Source of the DNA: Alphaproteobacteria bacterium
GTDB taxonomy: Bacteria; Pseudomonadota; Alphaproteobacteria; Rhodobacterales; Rhodobacteraceae
DNA: 64,000 nucleotides
Assembly: GCA_030427145.1 (NCBI GenBank)
Contig: JAUHWT010000001.1
Location: 248,001-312,000, forward strand
Direction: 5' to 3'
Made by a program: the position numbers and the translations under genes. Positions 1 to 8,596 of the stretch are shown here, piece by piece (position 1 is the first letter of the stretch; each line of letters begins with the position of its first letter). The notes beneath the pieces were generated by a model. That model was not told the DNA's origin. It was given only the letters and a program-made list of their open reading frames with translations, and ran no database searches.

Positions 1-6
1 GTAACA

Positions 7-435
7 TCACATCCGGGCCAGGGCGCGGGCCGGTGCCGCGGATTTGTTGGCGGGTTCGCAGGCGCGGGCGACCGACATGATGGTTTTGGTTGGCCCTATT
101 CCAAGATGTTCCAGGTATCCGTTGTCAGTGTCGCCCTCGCGGAGACGGTAATGCACGCTGAGATCGCCGCCGCGTTCGAGAATGCGTTTGTATTTCCCGA
201 ACTCCTCCAGCGGGAACCATCCGACAACGGAGGTGCCCTGCCCCTGTTCATGGGTGACGTAGCCGACGATGGCGCCCAGCCGGTCGGTGTCCAGTTCGGC
301 GTCGAAGACCAGGATGGCCTGGTCGCGACTGCCATCTTCCGAATACAACTCAAGCGTGTAGCTGCGGACTTTGTTCCCGTCCTCCTCCCACGTTCGGGTG
401 CTTATTCGATGGTCCGAAAACGAAAAGTTCAGCAT
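7..435 (-). CDS. hypothetical protein, 142 aa
   Basis: I do not recognise this protein. It is soluble, has no signal peptide or membrane segment, and is acidic and mixed alpha/beta in appearance up to about residue 125. It ends in a low-complexity Ala/Arg-rich tail (residues about 126-142). The ATG is preceded by a good ribosome binding site (AGGGAGT on the minus strand, 442-448). That site can pair with an upstream ACTCCCT (466-472), so translation may be controlled by a hairpin. The gene is divergent from the SDR gene across about 300 bp. The stop codon lies at the window edge (7-9), so the gene is complete. Codon use agrees with its neighbours and the long frame is convincing, but the function is unknown. 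Confidence 0.7.
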   Translation of the reverse strand: MLNFSFSDHRISTRTWEEDGNKVRSYTLELYSEDGSRDQAILVFDAELDTDRLGAIVGYVTHEQGQGTSVVGWFPLEEFGKYKRILERGGDLSVHYRLREGDTDNGYLEHLGIGPTKTIMSVARACEPANKSAAPARALARM

Positions 436-741
436 TGAATTACTCCCTTTACGACTGATGCCATTAGGGAGTTGTTTACGTGTATGGCCGCCCGGACACT
501 GTGAATGCCATCACAGAGCCGGGTGGAATCCGTCAGGTTTCCGTAACGTCAACCACGGCGCCAGGGGCAATAGTTGCGCTGGAGAGGCCACAGTATTGCG
601 AAAATTGCGAATTGGAGGCGTCTGGCGCCCGGAAGAATGCGTGCAACGTGTTGTGGCAAGAAAGTGCGAAAGCACAAAGACTTGGACATCGCGGTGAGCA
701 ACCGCTAACCATCACTAAAAAAGACGACAGGGGTGGAGAAA
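436..741. other. intergenic region between divergent genes
   Basis: About 306 bp without a credible gene; the short frames here lack coding character and ribosome sites. It must hold promoters for both flanking genes. The only structure I can point to is the inverted repeat ACTCCCT/AGGGAGT at 442-448 and 466-472, which overlaps the minus-strand ribosome binding site. Confidence 0.5.
442..472 (-). promoter_or_regulatory. inverted repeat over the ribosome binding site of the first gene
   Basis: On the minus-strand transcript ACTCCCT is followed by a 17-nt loop and AGGGAGT. The second arm is the Shine-Dalgarno sequence of the 142-aa gene, 7 nt before its ATG. A 7-bp perfect stem would occlude it. 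Whether it folds in the cell is inference. Confidence 0.4.
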
Positions 742-1446
742 ATGACCGGGACAGTCGTGGTGACGGGCGGAACGCGCGGGATTGGTGCGGGAACCGCGGA
801 GGTATTGGCGGCGGCCGGGTATAACGTGATTGCAGCGACCGTTTCCGAAGCGGAGATCGCAGCGTTTAAGGGTACGGACCGGATTGAGCCGCGCCTGCTG
901 GATGTGACCGATACAAGCGCGGTGAACGCCTTTTTTGGCGGTCTGACGGATCTGGTGGGGCTTGTGAACTGCGCGGGCATACTCATTCGCAATGACGAAT
1001 ATGACATCGAGGTTTTTCAGAAGGTCATTGACGTGAACCTGACCGGGACCATGCGGTGCTGTCTCGCGGCGCGGCCTTTGCTGGCGCAAACCGGCGGGGC
1101 GATCGTGAACACGGCCTCGATGCTGAGTTATTTTGGCGGGCCGCTTGTGCCGGCCTATTCCGCGTCCAAGGGAGGCGTGGCGCAGCTGACCAAGGCGCTG
1201 GCGGCCGGATGGGCGGTGGATGGGATCCGGGTGAACGCGATTGCGCCGGGCTGGATCGAGACGGAAATGACCCAGGGTTTGCGGGACGCGCCGGAGCGGG
1301 AAGCGGGTATCATGGAGCGCACGCCGCTGAAACGCTGGGGCAAGACCAGCGAGGTCGGCGCTCTGGTCAAATGGCTGCTGTCGGATGAGGCCGGGTTCGT
1401 GACCGGGTCGGTCTATCCGGTCGATGGCGGGTATCTGGCGGTTTAA
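742..1446 (+). CDS. SDR family oxidoreductase
   Basis: Short-chain dehydrogenase/reductase of 234 aa, probably a cytosolic NAD(P)(H)-dependent alcohol/ketone oxidoreductase. The cofactor motif TGGTRGIG lies at residues 8-15, NCAG near residue 75, the catalytic serine in NTASML, and the Tyr-x3-Lys pair in YSASK near residue 140. The C-terminal VDGGY is typical of classical SDRs. I chose the ATG at 742; an in-frame GTG at 733 would add three residues, but it overlaps the purine-rich ribosome binding site. The stop is 14 bp before the next gene, a cupin dioxygenase-like protein, so the two are probably co-transcribed. That suggests a role in an oxidative catabolic step. The substrate cannot be read from the sequence. 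Confidence 0.88.
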   Translation: MTGTVVVTGGTRGIGAGTAEVLAAAGYNVIAATVSEAEIAAFKGTDRIEPRLLDVTDTSAVNAFFGGLTDLVGLVNCAGILIRNDEYDIEVFQKVIDVNLTGTMRCCLAARPLLAQTGGAIVNTASMLSYFGGPLVPAYSASKGGVAQLTKALAAGWAVDGIRVNAIAPGWIETEMTQGLRDAPEREAGIMERTPLKRWGKTSEVGALVKWLLSDEAGFVTGSVYPVDGGYLAV

Positions 1447-1459
1447 AAGGAGACTTACG

Positions 1460-1984
1460 ATGGCGGACGGAAAAGAAAACGACCCAAGGATGCCCTATCA
1501 GCTGCCCTTCCCGAAGGATGCGCTGGAGGAGATTGTCATTCCGGATGCGGTGCCGACCGATGAGAGGCTCTGGGTGCCCCAGGCGGACAATGTCTGGTTT
1601 CGGCCGCTGTGCCTGAACCGGTCGCAGGGGTACTGGATGAACCTTCTGCGGGTGCGCAAGGCCGGTGTTCTGTCGCGCCACAGGCATCCGCAGCCGGTAC
1701 ATGGCTTTGTTCTGAAGGGGCGCTGGCACTACCTGGAGCATGACTGGGTGGCGGAGGAAGGCGGCTATGTTTTTGAGCCGCCAGGTGAGACGCACACGCT
1801 GGTCGTGCCGGAGGACGTGGAGGAAATGATCACGTTTTTCCAGGTGAACGGCGTGATGTGCTATGTCGATCCCTGGGGTGAGGTGCTCGGGTACGAGGAC
1901 GTTTTCACCAAGATCGACATGTGCCGGAAGCATTTCGCCGAGGTGGGTCTCGGTGAGGACTACGTCGAGCGTTTTATTCGCTGA
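1460..1984 (+). CDS. cupin, 2,4'-dihydroxyacetophenone dioxygenase-like
   Basis: Single-domain cupin of about 174 aa resembling the 2,4'-dihydroxyacetophenone dioxygenase (DAD) family, whose members cleave a C-C bond beside a carbonyl using non-haem iron. Likely metal ligands are the histidines in RHRHPQPVH (about residues 65-75) and the PGETHTL motif near residue 110. The ATG at 1460 follows an AAAGGAG site (1446-1452); an upstream in-frame start at 1424 lies inside the SDR gene and lacks one. The SDR gene directly upstream suggests that the ketone substrate is made or reduced by its partner. The end overlaps the convergent endonuclease-like gene by 11 bp. The family call is fairly secure, the substrate is not. 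Confidence 0.75.
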   Translation: MADGKENDPRMPYQLPFPKDALEEIVIPDAVPTDERLWVPQADNVWFRPLCLNRSQGYWMNLLRVRKAGVLSRHRHPQPVHGFVLKGRWHYLEHDWVAEEGGYVFEPPGETHTLVVPEDVEEMITFFQVNGVMCYVDPWGEVLGYEDVFTKIDMCRKHFAEVGLGEDYVERFIR

Positions 1985-2693
1985 CCGGAACCGGCGCGGT
2001 CTGCACCGGGGTGACCTCCGCGAGAATGGGGAGGTGGTCGGAGGGATGACTGCCTTTTGCGCGGCGCGGGGGATCGATCATGCGCACGTTCAGGGCGTCA
2101 CAGTGGGCCACGCGGTCAAGCGCCCCAATCGGCAGGTTGGCCGGGAAGGTGCGGCCAGGCGTAAGAATTGCGTAGCTGCGGGCAAGGCGGCCGAGGCCGA
2201 CCTTGCGGGACCATTCGTTGAAATCCCCAAGGATCACGGTGGGCATTTGCGGGAGCGCCTCAAGCTCATCGCGAATGTGGTCGAGCTGCTGCCGCCGGGA
2301 ATGGCGCAGGAGACCCAGATGGACGCCTACCACGCGCAGGTGGGGCAGATCCACGGCAATGGCGCCGCGTGGCTCAAGCCCGGGAAGCGGAAAGCGGTTA
2401 ACGACTTCGGCCTCGAGATCCGGGCGGGCCAGCATGGCAATCCCGTGCCAGCCGATGCTGACACCGTTTTCGGCCACGGGCAGCGGGCGCAGTCCGGTAT
2501 GTGGCTCAATCATGTCGCGGGGCAGCGCCGAGGGGCGCTCCCCCATGCGAAAGTCAGCTTCCTGAAGAACAACGATATCCGCATCGAAGGCGGAAATGGC
2601 CGACAGCACGCGCAGGGGGTCGCGGCGCAGATCGGTGCCAAGGCCCGCACGAATGTTGTAACTGGCGAGCCGCAGGGGTGCGAAATCCGACAT
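1974..2693 (-). CDS. endonuclease/exonuclease/phosphatase family protein
   Basis: Protein of 239 aa with the metal-dependent EEP (DNase I-like) fold. Family motifs appear in order: SYNIRAG near the N-terminus, QEADFR (the metal-binding Glu), GVHLG, GDFNEW (Asp/Asn) and SHPSDHLPI (catalytic His of the SDH motif). EEP proteins hydrolyse phosphodiester bonds in nucleic acids, phospholipids or phosphoinositides, and the sequence does not say which. I chose the ATG at 2693; an upstream in-frame start at 2741 would overlap the divergent membrane protein gene. No signal peptide is evident, so a cytosolic location is likely. It converges on the cupin gene with an 11-bp overlap. Confidence 0.82.
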   Translation of the reverse strand: MSDFAPLRLASYNIRAGLGTDLRRDPLRVLSAISAFDADIVVLQEADFRMGERPSALPRDMIEPHTGLRPLPVAENGVSIGWHGIAMLARPDLEAEVVNRFPLPGLEPRGAIAVDLPHLRVVGVHLGLLRHSRRQQLDHIRDELEALPQMPTVILGDFNEWSRKVGLGRLARSYAILTPGRTFPANLPIGALDRVAHCDALNVRMIDPPRRAKGSHPSDHLPILAEVTPVQTAPVPVSE

Positions 2694-2734
2694 GGTCCCT
2701 ATATTGGACCGGAAAACGAAATTTGGAAGGCCCA

Positions 2735-3379
2735 ATGCCAAGATCGAAAAGCGCCATACTCATTCTAATCATCCAGGGCGTCCTGGTGATGGAGATCATG
2801 ACCGGTGTGATGACCCGGACATGGTCGGCGGTCTTTGTGGCGGCCTCGACACTGGGCCTCACGTTTCTGCCGCAGCGGTTTGCGGGGATGCTGGGCATTG
2901 AGCTGCCGCGTTCGATCCTGACGGCGATTGTCGTTTTCATCTTTGCCTCGATGTTCCTGGGTGAGATGGCGGATTTCTATGAGCGGTTCTGGTGGTGGGA
3001 TGTGGTGCTTCATTTCACATCCGCCATGACCTTTGGACTGATGGGGTTTCTTCTCATCTTCATGCTCTTCGAGGGCGACCGCTATGCCGCGCCGCCCTGG
3101 GCGCTGTCGGTTCTCGCATTCAGCGTGGGGCTGTCCATCGGGGCGCTGTGGGAGATTTTCGAATTCAGCATGGACCAGATCTTCGGGATGAACATGCAGA
3201 AATCGGGCCTCATGGACACGATGAAGGATCTGATCATCGATACGTTCGGGGCGGCCCTGGGTGCTCTGTTTGGGTTTCTATATCTCAAGGAGCGGCAGCT
3301 CGGCGGCCTGGGCCGGGTGATGGAGCAGTTTGTGCACGCCAATCAGCGGTTCTACGGCAAGCTGCGGAAGAAGGATTGA
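2735..3379 (+). CDS. integral membrane protein, DUF2238/YjdF-like
   Basis: Polytopic inner-membrane protein of 214 aa with about six hydrophobic segments. The stretch GEMADFYERFWWWDVVLHF and the later ALWEIFEF resemble the DUF2238 (YjdF-like) family, whose function is not established. The ATG at 2735 follows GGAAGG (2725-2730); the longer open frame upstream is antisense to the endonuclease-like gene and has no start signal. Acidic and aromatic residues at the membrane edge (E, D, W, H in the motifs above) could bind a metal or a head group, but that is speculation. A terminator (3441-3478) separates it from rpsO. Confidence 0.72.
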   Translation: MPRSKSAILILIIQGVLVMEIMTGVMTRTWSAVFVAASTLGLTFLPQRFAGMLGIELPRSILTAIVVFIFASMFLGEMADFYERFWWWDVVLHFTSAMTFGLMGFLLIFMLFEGDRYAAPPWALSVLAFSVGLSIGALWEIFEFSMDQIFGMNMQKSGLMDTMKDLIIDTFGAALGALFGFLYLKERQLGGLGRVMEQFVHANQRFYGKLRKKD

Positions 3380-3440
3380 GGAGCCGTCCGGGGCGGTTCA
3401 ATCCCCCTTTCCAAACAATACGAAAGGCGCTATACGGCGC

Positions 3441-3478
3441 GGGCTGCGGAATGCCCAGGCGTTTGCGCAGCCCTTTTT
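3441..3478 (+). terminator. Rho-independent terminator before rpsO
   Basis: GGGCTGCG (3441-3448) pairs with CGCAGCCC (3466-3473) and is followed directly by five T residues. It would end transcription of the upstream membrane protein gene. Confidence 0.7.
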
Positions 3479-3558
3479 GTTCGTGACCCTGCTGGACGAC
3501 ATCCCGGCTGTGGCCGAGGGCAAAAGGGAATTTTCACGTTTTATACAAGGATGAATCG

Positions 3559-3828
3559 ATGTCGATTACGCCAGACGTAAAAGAATCGCTGATCAAGGAA
3601 TATGCAACCAAGGAAGGCGACACGGGTTCGCCGGAAGTTCAGGTTGCCATTCTGACCAGCCGGATCACCACCCTGACCGAGCACTTCAAGACCCACAAAA
3701 AGGACAACCATTCCCGCCGTGGTCTGCTCAAAATGGTGTCCCAGCGCCGTAAACTGCTGGACTATGTAAAGAAGAAGGATGTGGCGCGGTATCAGGACCT
3801 GATCAAACGCCTCGGCATCCGTCGCTGA
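3559..3828 (+). CDS. rpsO: 30S ribosomal protein S15
   Basis: Ribosomal protein S15, 89 aa, the normal length for the family. It binds the central domain of 16S rRNA early in assembly of the small-subunit platform. Recognisable family stretches are [22 protein letters not shown] and [12 protein letters not shown]. It sits upstream of pnp, the conserved rpsO-pnp arrangement. A strong hairpin with a T-run (3841-3863) follows the gene, so pnp is probably served by partial read-through, processing or its own promoter. The 80-bp leader after the previous terminator should contain the promoter. Confidence 0.98.
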   Translation: MSITPDVKESLIKEYATKEGDTGSPEVQVAILTSRITTLTEHFKTHKKDNHSRRGLLKMVSQRRKLLDYVKKKDVARYQDLIKRLGIRR

Positions 3829-3840
3829 ACAAGGTTTGAA

Positions 3841-3863
3841 GCGCGCCCATGTGGCGCGCTTTT
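3841..3863 (+). terminator. Rho-independent terminator after rpsO
   Basis: GCGCGCC (3841-3847), a five-base loop, GGCGCGC (3853-3859), then TTTT. In the rpsO-pnp spacer of enterobacteria a hairpin is also an RNase processing site, so this could serve either purpose. Confidence 0.8.
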
Positions 3864-4039
3864 GCCATCGAAAAGGCGTCCGTGCCGGCGCCGGGGGACA
3901 CGCCCCCATCTGCGGCACATGTCCGTCAGCCCCTCGCGACCCCGGAGACAAGGCTGGATCACCGAACCGGGGTCACCGGCATGAGGCCGGATCAAGCGGT
4001 GCGTAACCAGGGGGTTCCACCGCCATGTAAGGGAAAAAC

Positions 4040-6163
4040 ATGTTCAATATCGTGAAAAAATCCATCGAGTGGGGCCATGATACGCTCACGCTCGAAACGG
4101 GGAAGATTGCGCGCCAGGCGGATTCGACCGTCATCGCCACCTATGGCGAAACCACCGTAATGGCGGCGGTGGTATTTGAGAAAAAACCGAAAGCGGGTTT
4201 CGATTTCTTCCCGCTGACCGTCCATTACCAGGAAAAATACTACTCGGCCGGCAAGATCCCCGGCGGCTTCTTCAAGCGTGAGGCACGGCCCACCGAGAAG
4301 GAAACGCTCACCTCCCGTCTGATCGACCGTCCGATCCGCCCGCTGTTCGTGGAAGGCTTCAAGCACGAAACCCAGGTGATCTGTACCGTTCTGTCCTACG
4401 ACATGGAGAACGACCCGGATATCGTTGCGATGATCGCTGCCTCCGCCGCCCTGACCCTGTCCGGCGCACCGTTCCGTGGACCCATCGGGGCCGCACGGGT
4501 TGGTTTTGTTGACGGCTCCTACGTTCTGAACCCGGCCGCCGACGACATGGAGAAGCTGCGGGAAAACCCCGAGCAGCGTCTCGACCTCGTTGTTGCGGGC
4601 ACCAAAGACGCCGTGATGATGGTCGAATCGGAAGCCTATGAGCTGTCCGAGGCTGAGATGCTGGGTGCCGTGAAGTTCGGTCACGAGCAGATGCAGCCGG
4701 TTATCGACATGATCATCGACATGGCCGAGGAAGCCGCGAAAGAGCCGTTTGATTTCCAGGCTCCCGACTACTCCGCCATCTATGAGCGCATCAAATCCGT
4801 TGGTGAGGACGCGATGCGTTCGGCTTTCGCCATCACTGACAAGCAGGAGCGCACCTCCGCGATTTCCGCAGCCCGGGAGTCCATCCTGGAAGCCCTGTCC
4901 GAGGAAGAGCGTGAGGACGAAAACCTCGGCTCCGCGATGAAGAAGCTGGAATCCAGCGTTGTTCGTGGTGACATCCTGGCCCATGGCCGCCGGATCGACG
5001 GTCGTGATCTGACCACCGTGCGCCCGATTGTGGCTGAGGTTGGCATCCTGCCGCGCACGCATGGTTCGTCCCTGTTCACCCGTGGTGAGACGCAGGCTCT
5101 GGTCGTGTCCACACTGGGCACCGGTGACGACGAGCAGATGATTGACGCGCTGCAGGGTACGTTCCGCTCGAACTTCATGCTGCACTATAACTTCCCGCCC
5201 TACTCCGTCGGTGAAGCCGGTCGTATGGCTGGTCCGGGCCGTCGTGAAATTGGTCACGGTAAACTGGCATGGCGTGCGCTTCAGGCGGTACTGCCTGCGG
5301 CAACGGACTTCCCCTACACCATCCGCGTTGTCTCCGAGATCACGGAGTCGAACGGTTCGTCCTCGATGGCGTCGGTTTGTGGCGGTTCGCTGTCCATGAT
5401 GGATGCGGGTGTTCCGCTCAAGGCGCCGGTGGCCGGTGTTGCCATGGGTCTGATCCTGGAAGGTGAGGACTTTGCGGTTCTGACCGACATTCTGGGTGAC
5501 GAGGACCACCTCGGCGACATGGACTTCAAGGTTGCGGGTACCGAGAACGGCATCACCTCGCTCCAGATGGACATCAAGGTTGCAGGCATTACGCCCGCGA
5601 TCATGTCGCAGGCTCTGGAACAGGCGAAAGCCGGCCGGATGCACATCCTCGGCGAAATGTCCCAGGCCCTGACCTCCGGTCGTGAGGAATTCTCCGCACA
5701 CGCACCGCGCATTGAGACCATGCAGATCAACACGGACAAAATCCGTGAGGTTATCGGTTCCGGTGGTAAGGTGATCCGGTCCATCGTTGAGGAATCCGGT
5801 GCCAAGGTCGACATCAATGACGAGGGCATCATCAAGATCGCCAGCGCCAATGCCGAGTCGATCGCGAAAGCCCGTGAGATGATCGGTTCCATTGTGGACG
5901 AGCCGGAGCCCGGCAAGATCTACACCGGTAAGGTCGTCAAGATCATGGACTTCGGTGCATTCGTGAACTTCTTCGGCAAGCGTGACGGTCTGGTTCACGT
6001 AAGCCAGATGTCCAACGAGCGCGTCGGCCACCCGAAAGACGTCGTGTCCGAGGGTCAGTCCGTGAAGGTCAAGCTTATGGGCTTCGACGACCGCGGCAAG
6101 GTTCGCCTGTCCATGAAAGTGGTCAACCAGGAAACCGGTGAGGAAATCTCCGAGGACGCCTGA
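4040..6163 (+). CDS. pnp: polyribonucleotide nucleotidyltransferase (PNPase)
   Basis: PNPase, 707 aa, a phosphorolytic 3'-to-5' exoribonuclease that degrades mRNA in the cytosol, often with RNase E. Domains in order: RNase PH domain 1 (about 1-145), an alpha-helical linker, RNase PH domain 2 (about 310-540) with the catalytic acidic cluster [11 protein letters not shown], a KH domain with [10 protein letters not shown] (about 555-613), and an S1 RNA-binding domain containing [13 protein letters not shown] (about 622-690). The acidic C-terminus ends shortly after S1. Codon use is strongly biased towards preferred codons, as expected for an abundant protein. That bias also creates a 751-codon open frame on the opposite strand, which I reject. 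Confidence 0.98.
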   Translation: MFNIVKKSIEWGHDTLTLETGKIARQADSTVIATYGETTVMAAVVFEKKPKAGFDFFPLTVHYQEKYYSAGKIPGGFFKREARPTEKETLTSRLIDRPIRPLFVEGFKHETQVICTVLSYDMENDPDIVAMIAASAALTLSGAPFRGPIGAARVGFVDGSYVLNPAADDMEKLRENPEQRLDLVVAGTKDAVMMVESEAYELSEAEMLGAVKFGHEQMQPVIDMIIDMAEEAAKEPFDFQAPDYSAIYERIKSVGEDAMRSAFAITDKQERTSAISAARESILEALSEEEREDENLGSAMKKLESSVVRGDILAHGRRIDGRDLTTVRPIVAEVGILPRTHGSSLFTRGETQALVVSTLGTGDDEQMIDALQGTFRSNFMLHYNFPPYSVGEAGRMAGPGRREIGHGKLAWRALQAVLPAATDFPYTIRVVSEITESNGSSSMASVCGGSLSMMDAGVPLKAPVAGVAMGLILEGEDFAVLTDILGDEDHLGDMDFKVAGTENGITSLQMDIKVAGITPAIMSQALEQAKAGRMHILGEMSQALTSGREEFSAHAPRIETMQINTDKIREVIGSGGKVIRSIVEESGAKVDINDEGIIKIASANAESIAKAREMIGSIVDEPEPGKIYTGKVVKIMDFGAFVNFFGKRDGLVHVSQMSNERVGHPKDVVSEGQSVKVKLMGFDDRGKVRLSMKVVNQETGEEISEDA

Positions 6164-6203
6164 TCCCATTGCGGCCCGGGCCGGATATGGCGGAATGTGA
6201 CGT

Positions 6204-7055
6204 ATGATCAACCCATACAGAATTCGCCATAACCGGACCTGGGCCAAGGTTCAGCTGGACCGGCTGACCATGAAACTGCTCACGGCGCTTGACCGCGGCG
6301 TGCAGCCCATTCCCTCCGGGGCATATCCTGTATCGACCTGTTTTGTGGTCGGGTGCGGGCATTCCGGTACGACGCTGCTGGCGGCGCGTCTTGGCAACCA
6401 TCCCAAAATTATGGCGATCCCCGAAGAAACCAGCATGTTTCTTCAGGTCAAACGCAGGCTTTCCACGGCGAGGGCGCGTATTTCGCAGGCCCTGGAGCAG
6501 GGGGCGGATGTCGGCGCGGCATGTCTGGTGGAAAAGACGCCGAAGCATGTGCATTCGGTGGACCGTATCAGGCGGATCCTGCCTGATGCGCAGGTGATTG
6601 TGGTTCTGCGTAATCCGTATGACACCTGCCTCTCGTTCAAGACCCGGTTCAACGATCTGAATTACGGGATTGAGCGTTGGGTGATCGACAATGAAGCGGC
6701 GCTCGCGCTGTCCGGGCGGGACGGTGTTTGTTTCACGTTTTTCGAGCGGCTGACGGAGCACCCGGACGGGGAGTTGGGACGGCTTCTTGCGTTCCTGGGG
6801 CTGGAATTTGACGGTGCGGTTGTGTCGGCGGAAAACACGGTGTTTGAGAGCAAACAGCACAGATCGCCCAACATGCAGTTGCGCACGAAGCAGGTGGGCC
6901 AGCCGATCCGGGCCAATTCAGGCAAGTGGCGTACCGGGCTGTCAAAGGAGGAGGTCCGCCGGGTCGAGGCGGCGTGTGGGCCGCTGTGGCGCCAGCTTCT
7001 GGACCGGCACGCGGAGTGCGCGCCGGATCAACCCGAGTTGGCTGATCCGGCGTAG
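6204..7055 (+). CDS. sulfotransferase family protein
   Basis: Protein of 283 aa with the sulfotransferase fold, transferring sulfuryl groups from PAPS. The 5'-phosphosulfate-binding loop is VVGCGHSGTTLLAARLG (about residues 48-64), and the 3'-phosphate-binding segment is VLRNPYDTCLSF (about 135-146). Such enzymes in marine bacteria modify exopolysaccharide, lipids or small molecules; the acceptor cannot be told here. It starts 40 bp after pnp and ends within a terminator whose loop contains its TAG stop. No glycosyltransferase or polysaccharide genes stand beside it. Confidence 0.85.
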   Translation: MINPYRIRHNRTWAKVQLDRLTMKLLTALDRGVQPIPSGAYPVSTCFVVGCGHSGTTLLAARLGNHPKIMAIPEETSMFLQVKRRLSTARARISQALEQGADVGAACLVEKTPKHVHSVDRIRRILPDAQVIVVLRNPYDTCLSFKTRFNDLNYGIERWVIDNEAALALSGRDGVCFTFFERLTEHPDGELGRLLAFLGLEFDGAVVSAENTVFESKQHRSPNMQLRTKQVGQPIRANSGKWRTGLSKEEVRRVEAACGPLWRQLLDRHAECAPDQPELADPA

Positions 7056-7072
7056 CAACGCCGGGTTTTTTT
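7047..7072 (+). terminator. Rho-independent terminator containing the stop codon
   Basis: CCGGCG (7047-7052), loop TAGCAA, CGCCGG (7059-7064), then G and a run of T to 7072. The sulfotransferase stop codon TAG (7053-7055) lies in the loop, so the last two sense codons form the stem. Confidence 0.85.
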
Positions 7073-7190
7073 GATGTTTTGAGGTCGCTCCATGGGGCGG
7101 CCTTTATTGTTTGGCATATGCCCCCGGGCCCCGGTGTCTCCAAATTTTGGCAAATTTGTGCTAAATTGAGTGGGAACCGGGGGAGAAATC

Positions 7191-8018
7191 ATGTCGGACA
7201 CGACCGCTTTTAAGAAGATGGAACTGGATGGATGGTCCCGGCCGTCCACGGCTGCCGGATACGCGAAAGGGTTCTCAAACGCATCCCGGTATATGGCGCA
7301 ACGACTGGCGGATGCGGTGTCGGCGGGTCCCGATTTGGAGGTTTTGGATCTGTGCTGTGGTCCTGGGCTGATCACGGCGGAGCTTCTGTCACGCGGGGCC
7401 AGGGTGACCGGTTTGGATTTCTCTGAGGCCATGATTAAGCTGGCGCGGGTCGCGGCACCGGATGCGCGGATTGTTCAGGGCGACGCCATGGCGCTCGAAT
7501 TCCCGGATGCCACGTTCGATGCGGTGACAATTGGGTATGGAGTTCCGCATTTTCCCGACACGATGGCGGGATTGAAGCAGGCGGCCCGGGTGCTCAAGCC
7601 CGGCGGGCGGATCGCGTTTTCGATCTGGGAGGGTAAGGGATCGAACGGTGCATTTGGATGGCTGTTTGATGCGGTGGGACGTTTGGGCGATCCCACGGTG
7701 ACCCTGCCCGAGGGGCCGGACGCGCATCAGTTGGCGGATGATGCGACCGCGCGGGACATGATTGGCGAGGCGGGATTTCGGGATATCGCGTCGGAACGGG
7801 TGGCGACGGAACTGGATGTGCCGCAACCCGAGGCGTTGTTTGATGCATTTGACCGTGGCGCGGTTCGGGCCGCGTCGCTGCTGAGCGGACAGTTAAGTGA
7901 TCTGCGCAACGCCATTCGGGCGGATCTGGCGGCGCGCGTCCGGCGTGAGGGTGAGGTAACCGGCGATGGGTATCGCGTGGCCGCGCCTTCGGTCGTTGTA
8001 TCGGCAACCCGCATTTGA
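7191..8018 (+). CDS. class I SAM-dependent methyltransferase
   Basis: Protein of 275 aa with a Rossmann-type methyltransferase domain of the Methyltransf_11/UbiE-like group. SAM-binding motif I is VLDLCCGPGLI (about residues 50-60), the acidic residue ending strand 2 is in GLDFSEAM, and the post-motif GDAMALEFPDATFDAV carries the motif II Asp. LKPGGRIAFSIWEGKG matches motif III. The ATG at 7191 follows GGGGGAG; a GTG at 7170 lies upstream without a ribosome site. It stands alone between the sulfotransferase terminator and smpB, so the substrate is unknown. Confidence 0.82.
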   Translation: MSDTTAFKKMELDGWSRPSTAAGYAKGFSNASRYMAQRLADAVSAGPDLEVLDLCCGPGLITAELLSRGARVTGLDFSEAMIKLARVAAPDARIVQGDAMALEFPDATFDAVTIGYGVPHFPDTMAGLKQAARVLKPGGRIAFSIWEGKGSNGAFGWLFDAVGRLGDPTVTLPEGPDAHQLADDATARDMIGEAGFRDIASERVATELDVPQPEALFDAFDRGAVRAASLLSGQLSDLRNAIRADLAARVRREGEVTGDGYRVAAPSVVVSATRI

Positions 8019-8100
8019 CCCGGCAATTGGCCTGAAGTCGCTGGACTATTTTTGGGCACCGCTGGACAGCAGCCCCTTCAATGGTTAGATGCGGCAGACC

Positions 8101-8583
8101 ATGGCAGCAAAAAAGAAAAAATCGGACGACAACAACAGGCTTGTCGCGGAGAACCGCAAGGCGCGGTACAATTATTCCATCGAGGATACGCTCGAGGCGG
8201 GGATTGTGCTTGAGGGATCCGAGGTCAAATCCCTGCGCAACGGGCATTCACAGATCACGGAAAGCTATGCCTCAATTGAGGACGGAGAGCTTTGGCTGAT
8301 CAACGGGTATATCCCGGCCTACAAGCAGGCGAAGACGTTTGGGCATGAGGAACGGCGGCGGCGGAAGCTGCTGGTCAGCCGCAAGGAACTCGCGGATCTG
8401 TGGAAGAATACGGCACGCGAAGGCATGACGATTGTGCCGTTGAAGCTCTATTTCAACGAAAAGGGCATGGCAAAACTGCTGCTCGGCGTGGCCAAGGGTA
8501 AGAATGTGGCTGACAAACGCCAGACCGAGCAGAAACGCGACTGGAACCGGCAGAAAGCGCGGTTGCTGCGCGAGCGGGGCTGA
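8101..8583 (+). CDS. smpB: SsrA-binding protein
   Basis: SmpB, about 160 aa. It binds tmRNA and delivers it to stalled ribosomes for trans-translation. Family hallmarks are [20 protein letters not shown], the central GSEVKSLR, the ERRRRKLL segment, and the basic tail [14 protein letters not shown] that occupies the empty mRNA channel. Two ATGs are possible, 8089 and 8101; neither has a clear ribosome binding site. I prefer 8101 because SmpB proteins usually begin with a short MA(A)KK-type segment. The tmRNA gene itself is not in this window. The stop lies in a palindrome shared with the convergent gene. Confidence 0.95.
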   Translation: MAAKKKKSDDNNRLVAENRKARYNYSIEDTLEAGIVLEGSEVKSLRNGHSQITESYASIEDGELWLINGYIPAYKQAKTFGHEERRRRKLLVSRKELADLWKNTAREGMTIVPLKLYFNEKGMAKLLLGVAKGKNVADKRQTEQKRDWNRQKARLLRERG

Positions 8584-8596
8584 CCCGGCGGGTCAG
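8580..8596. terminator. palindrome bridging two convergent stop codons
   Basis: CTGACCC-GGC-GGGTCAG is a perfect inverted repeat. Its left arm contains the TGA of smpB and its right arm contains the TGA (read on the minus strand) of the SpoIIAA-like gene. There is no T-run, so termination is only a suggestion. Confidence 0.4.

Noticed and set aside
3394-3412. tRNA T-arm-like GGTTCAATCCCC
   Set aside because: The stem does not pair properly and there is no acceptor, D or anticodon arm around it.
3992-6247. 751-codon open frame antisense to pnp
   Set aside because: It mirrors the strong codon bias of pnp, has no ribosome site, and its His/Thr/Gly-rich composition is noise. A long antisense frame over a highly expressed GC-rich gene is expected.
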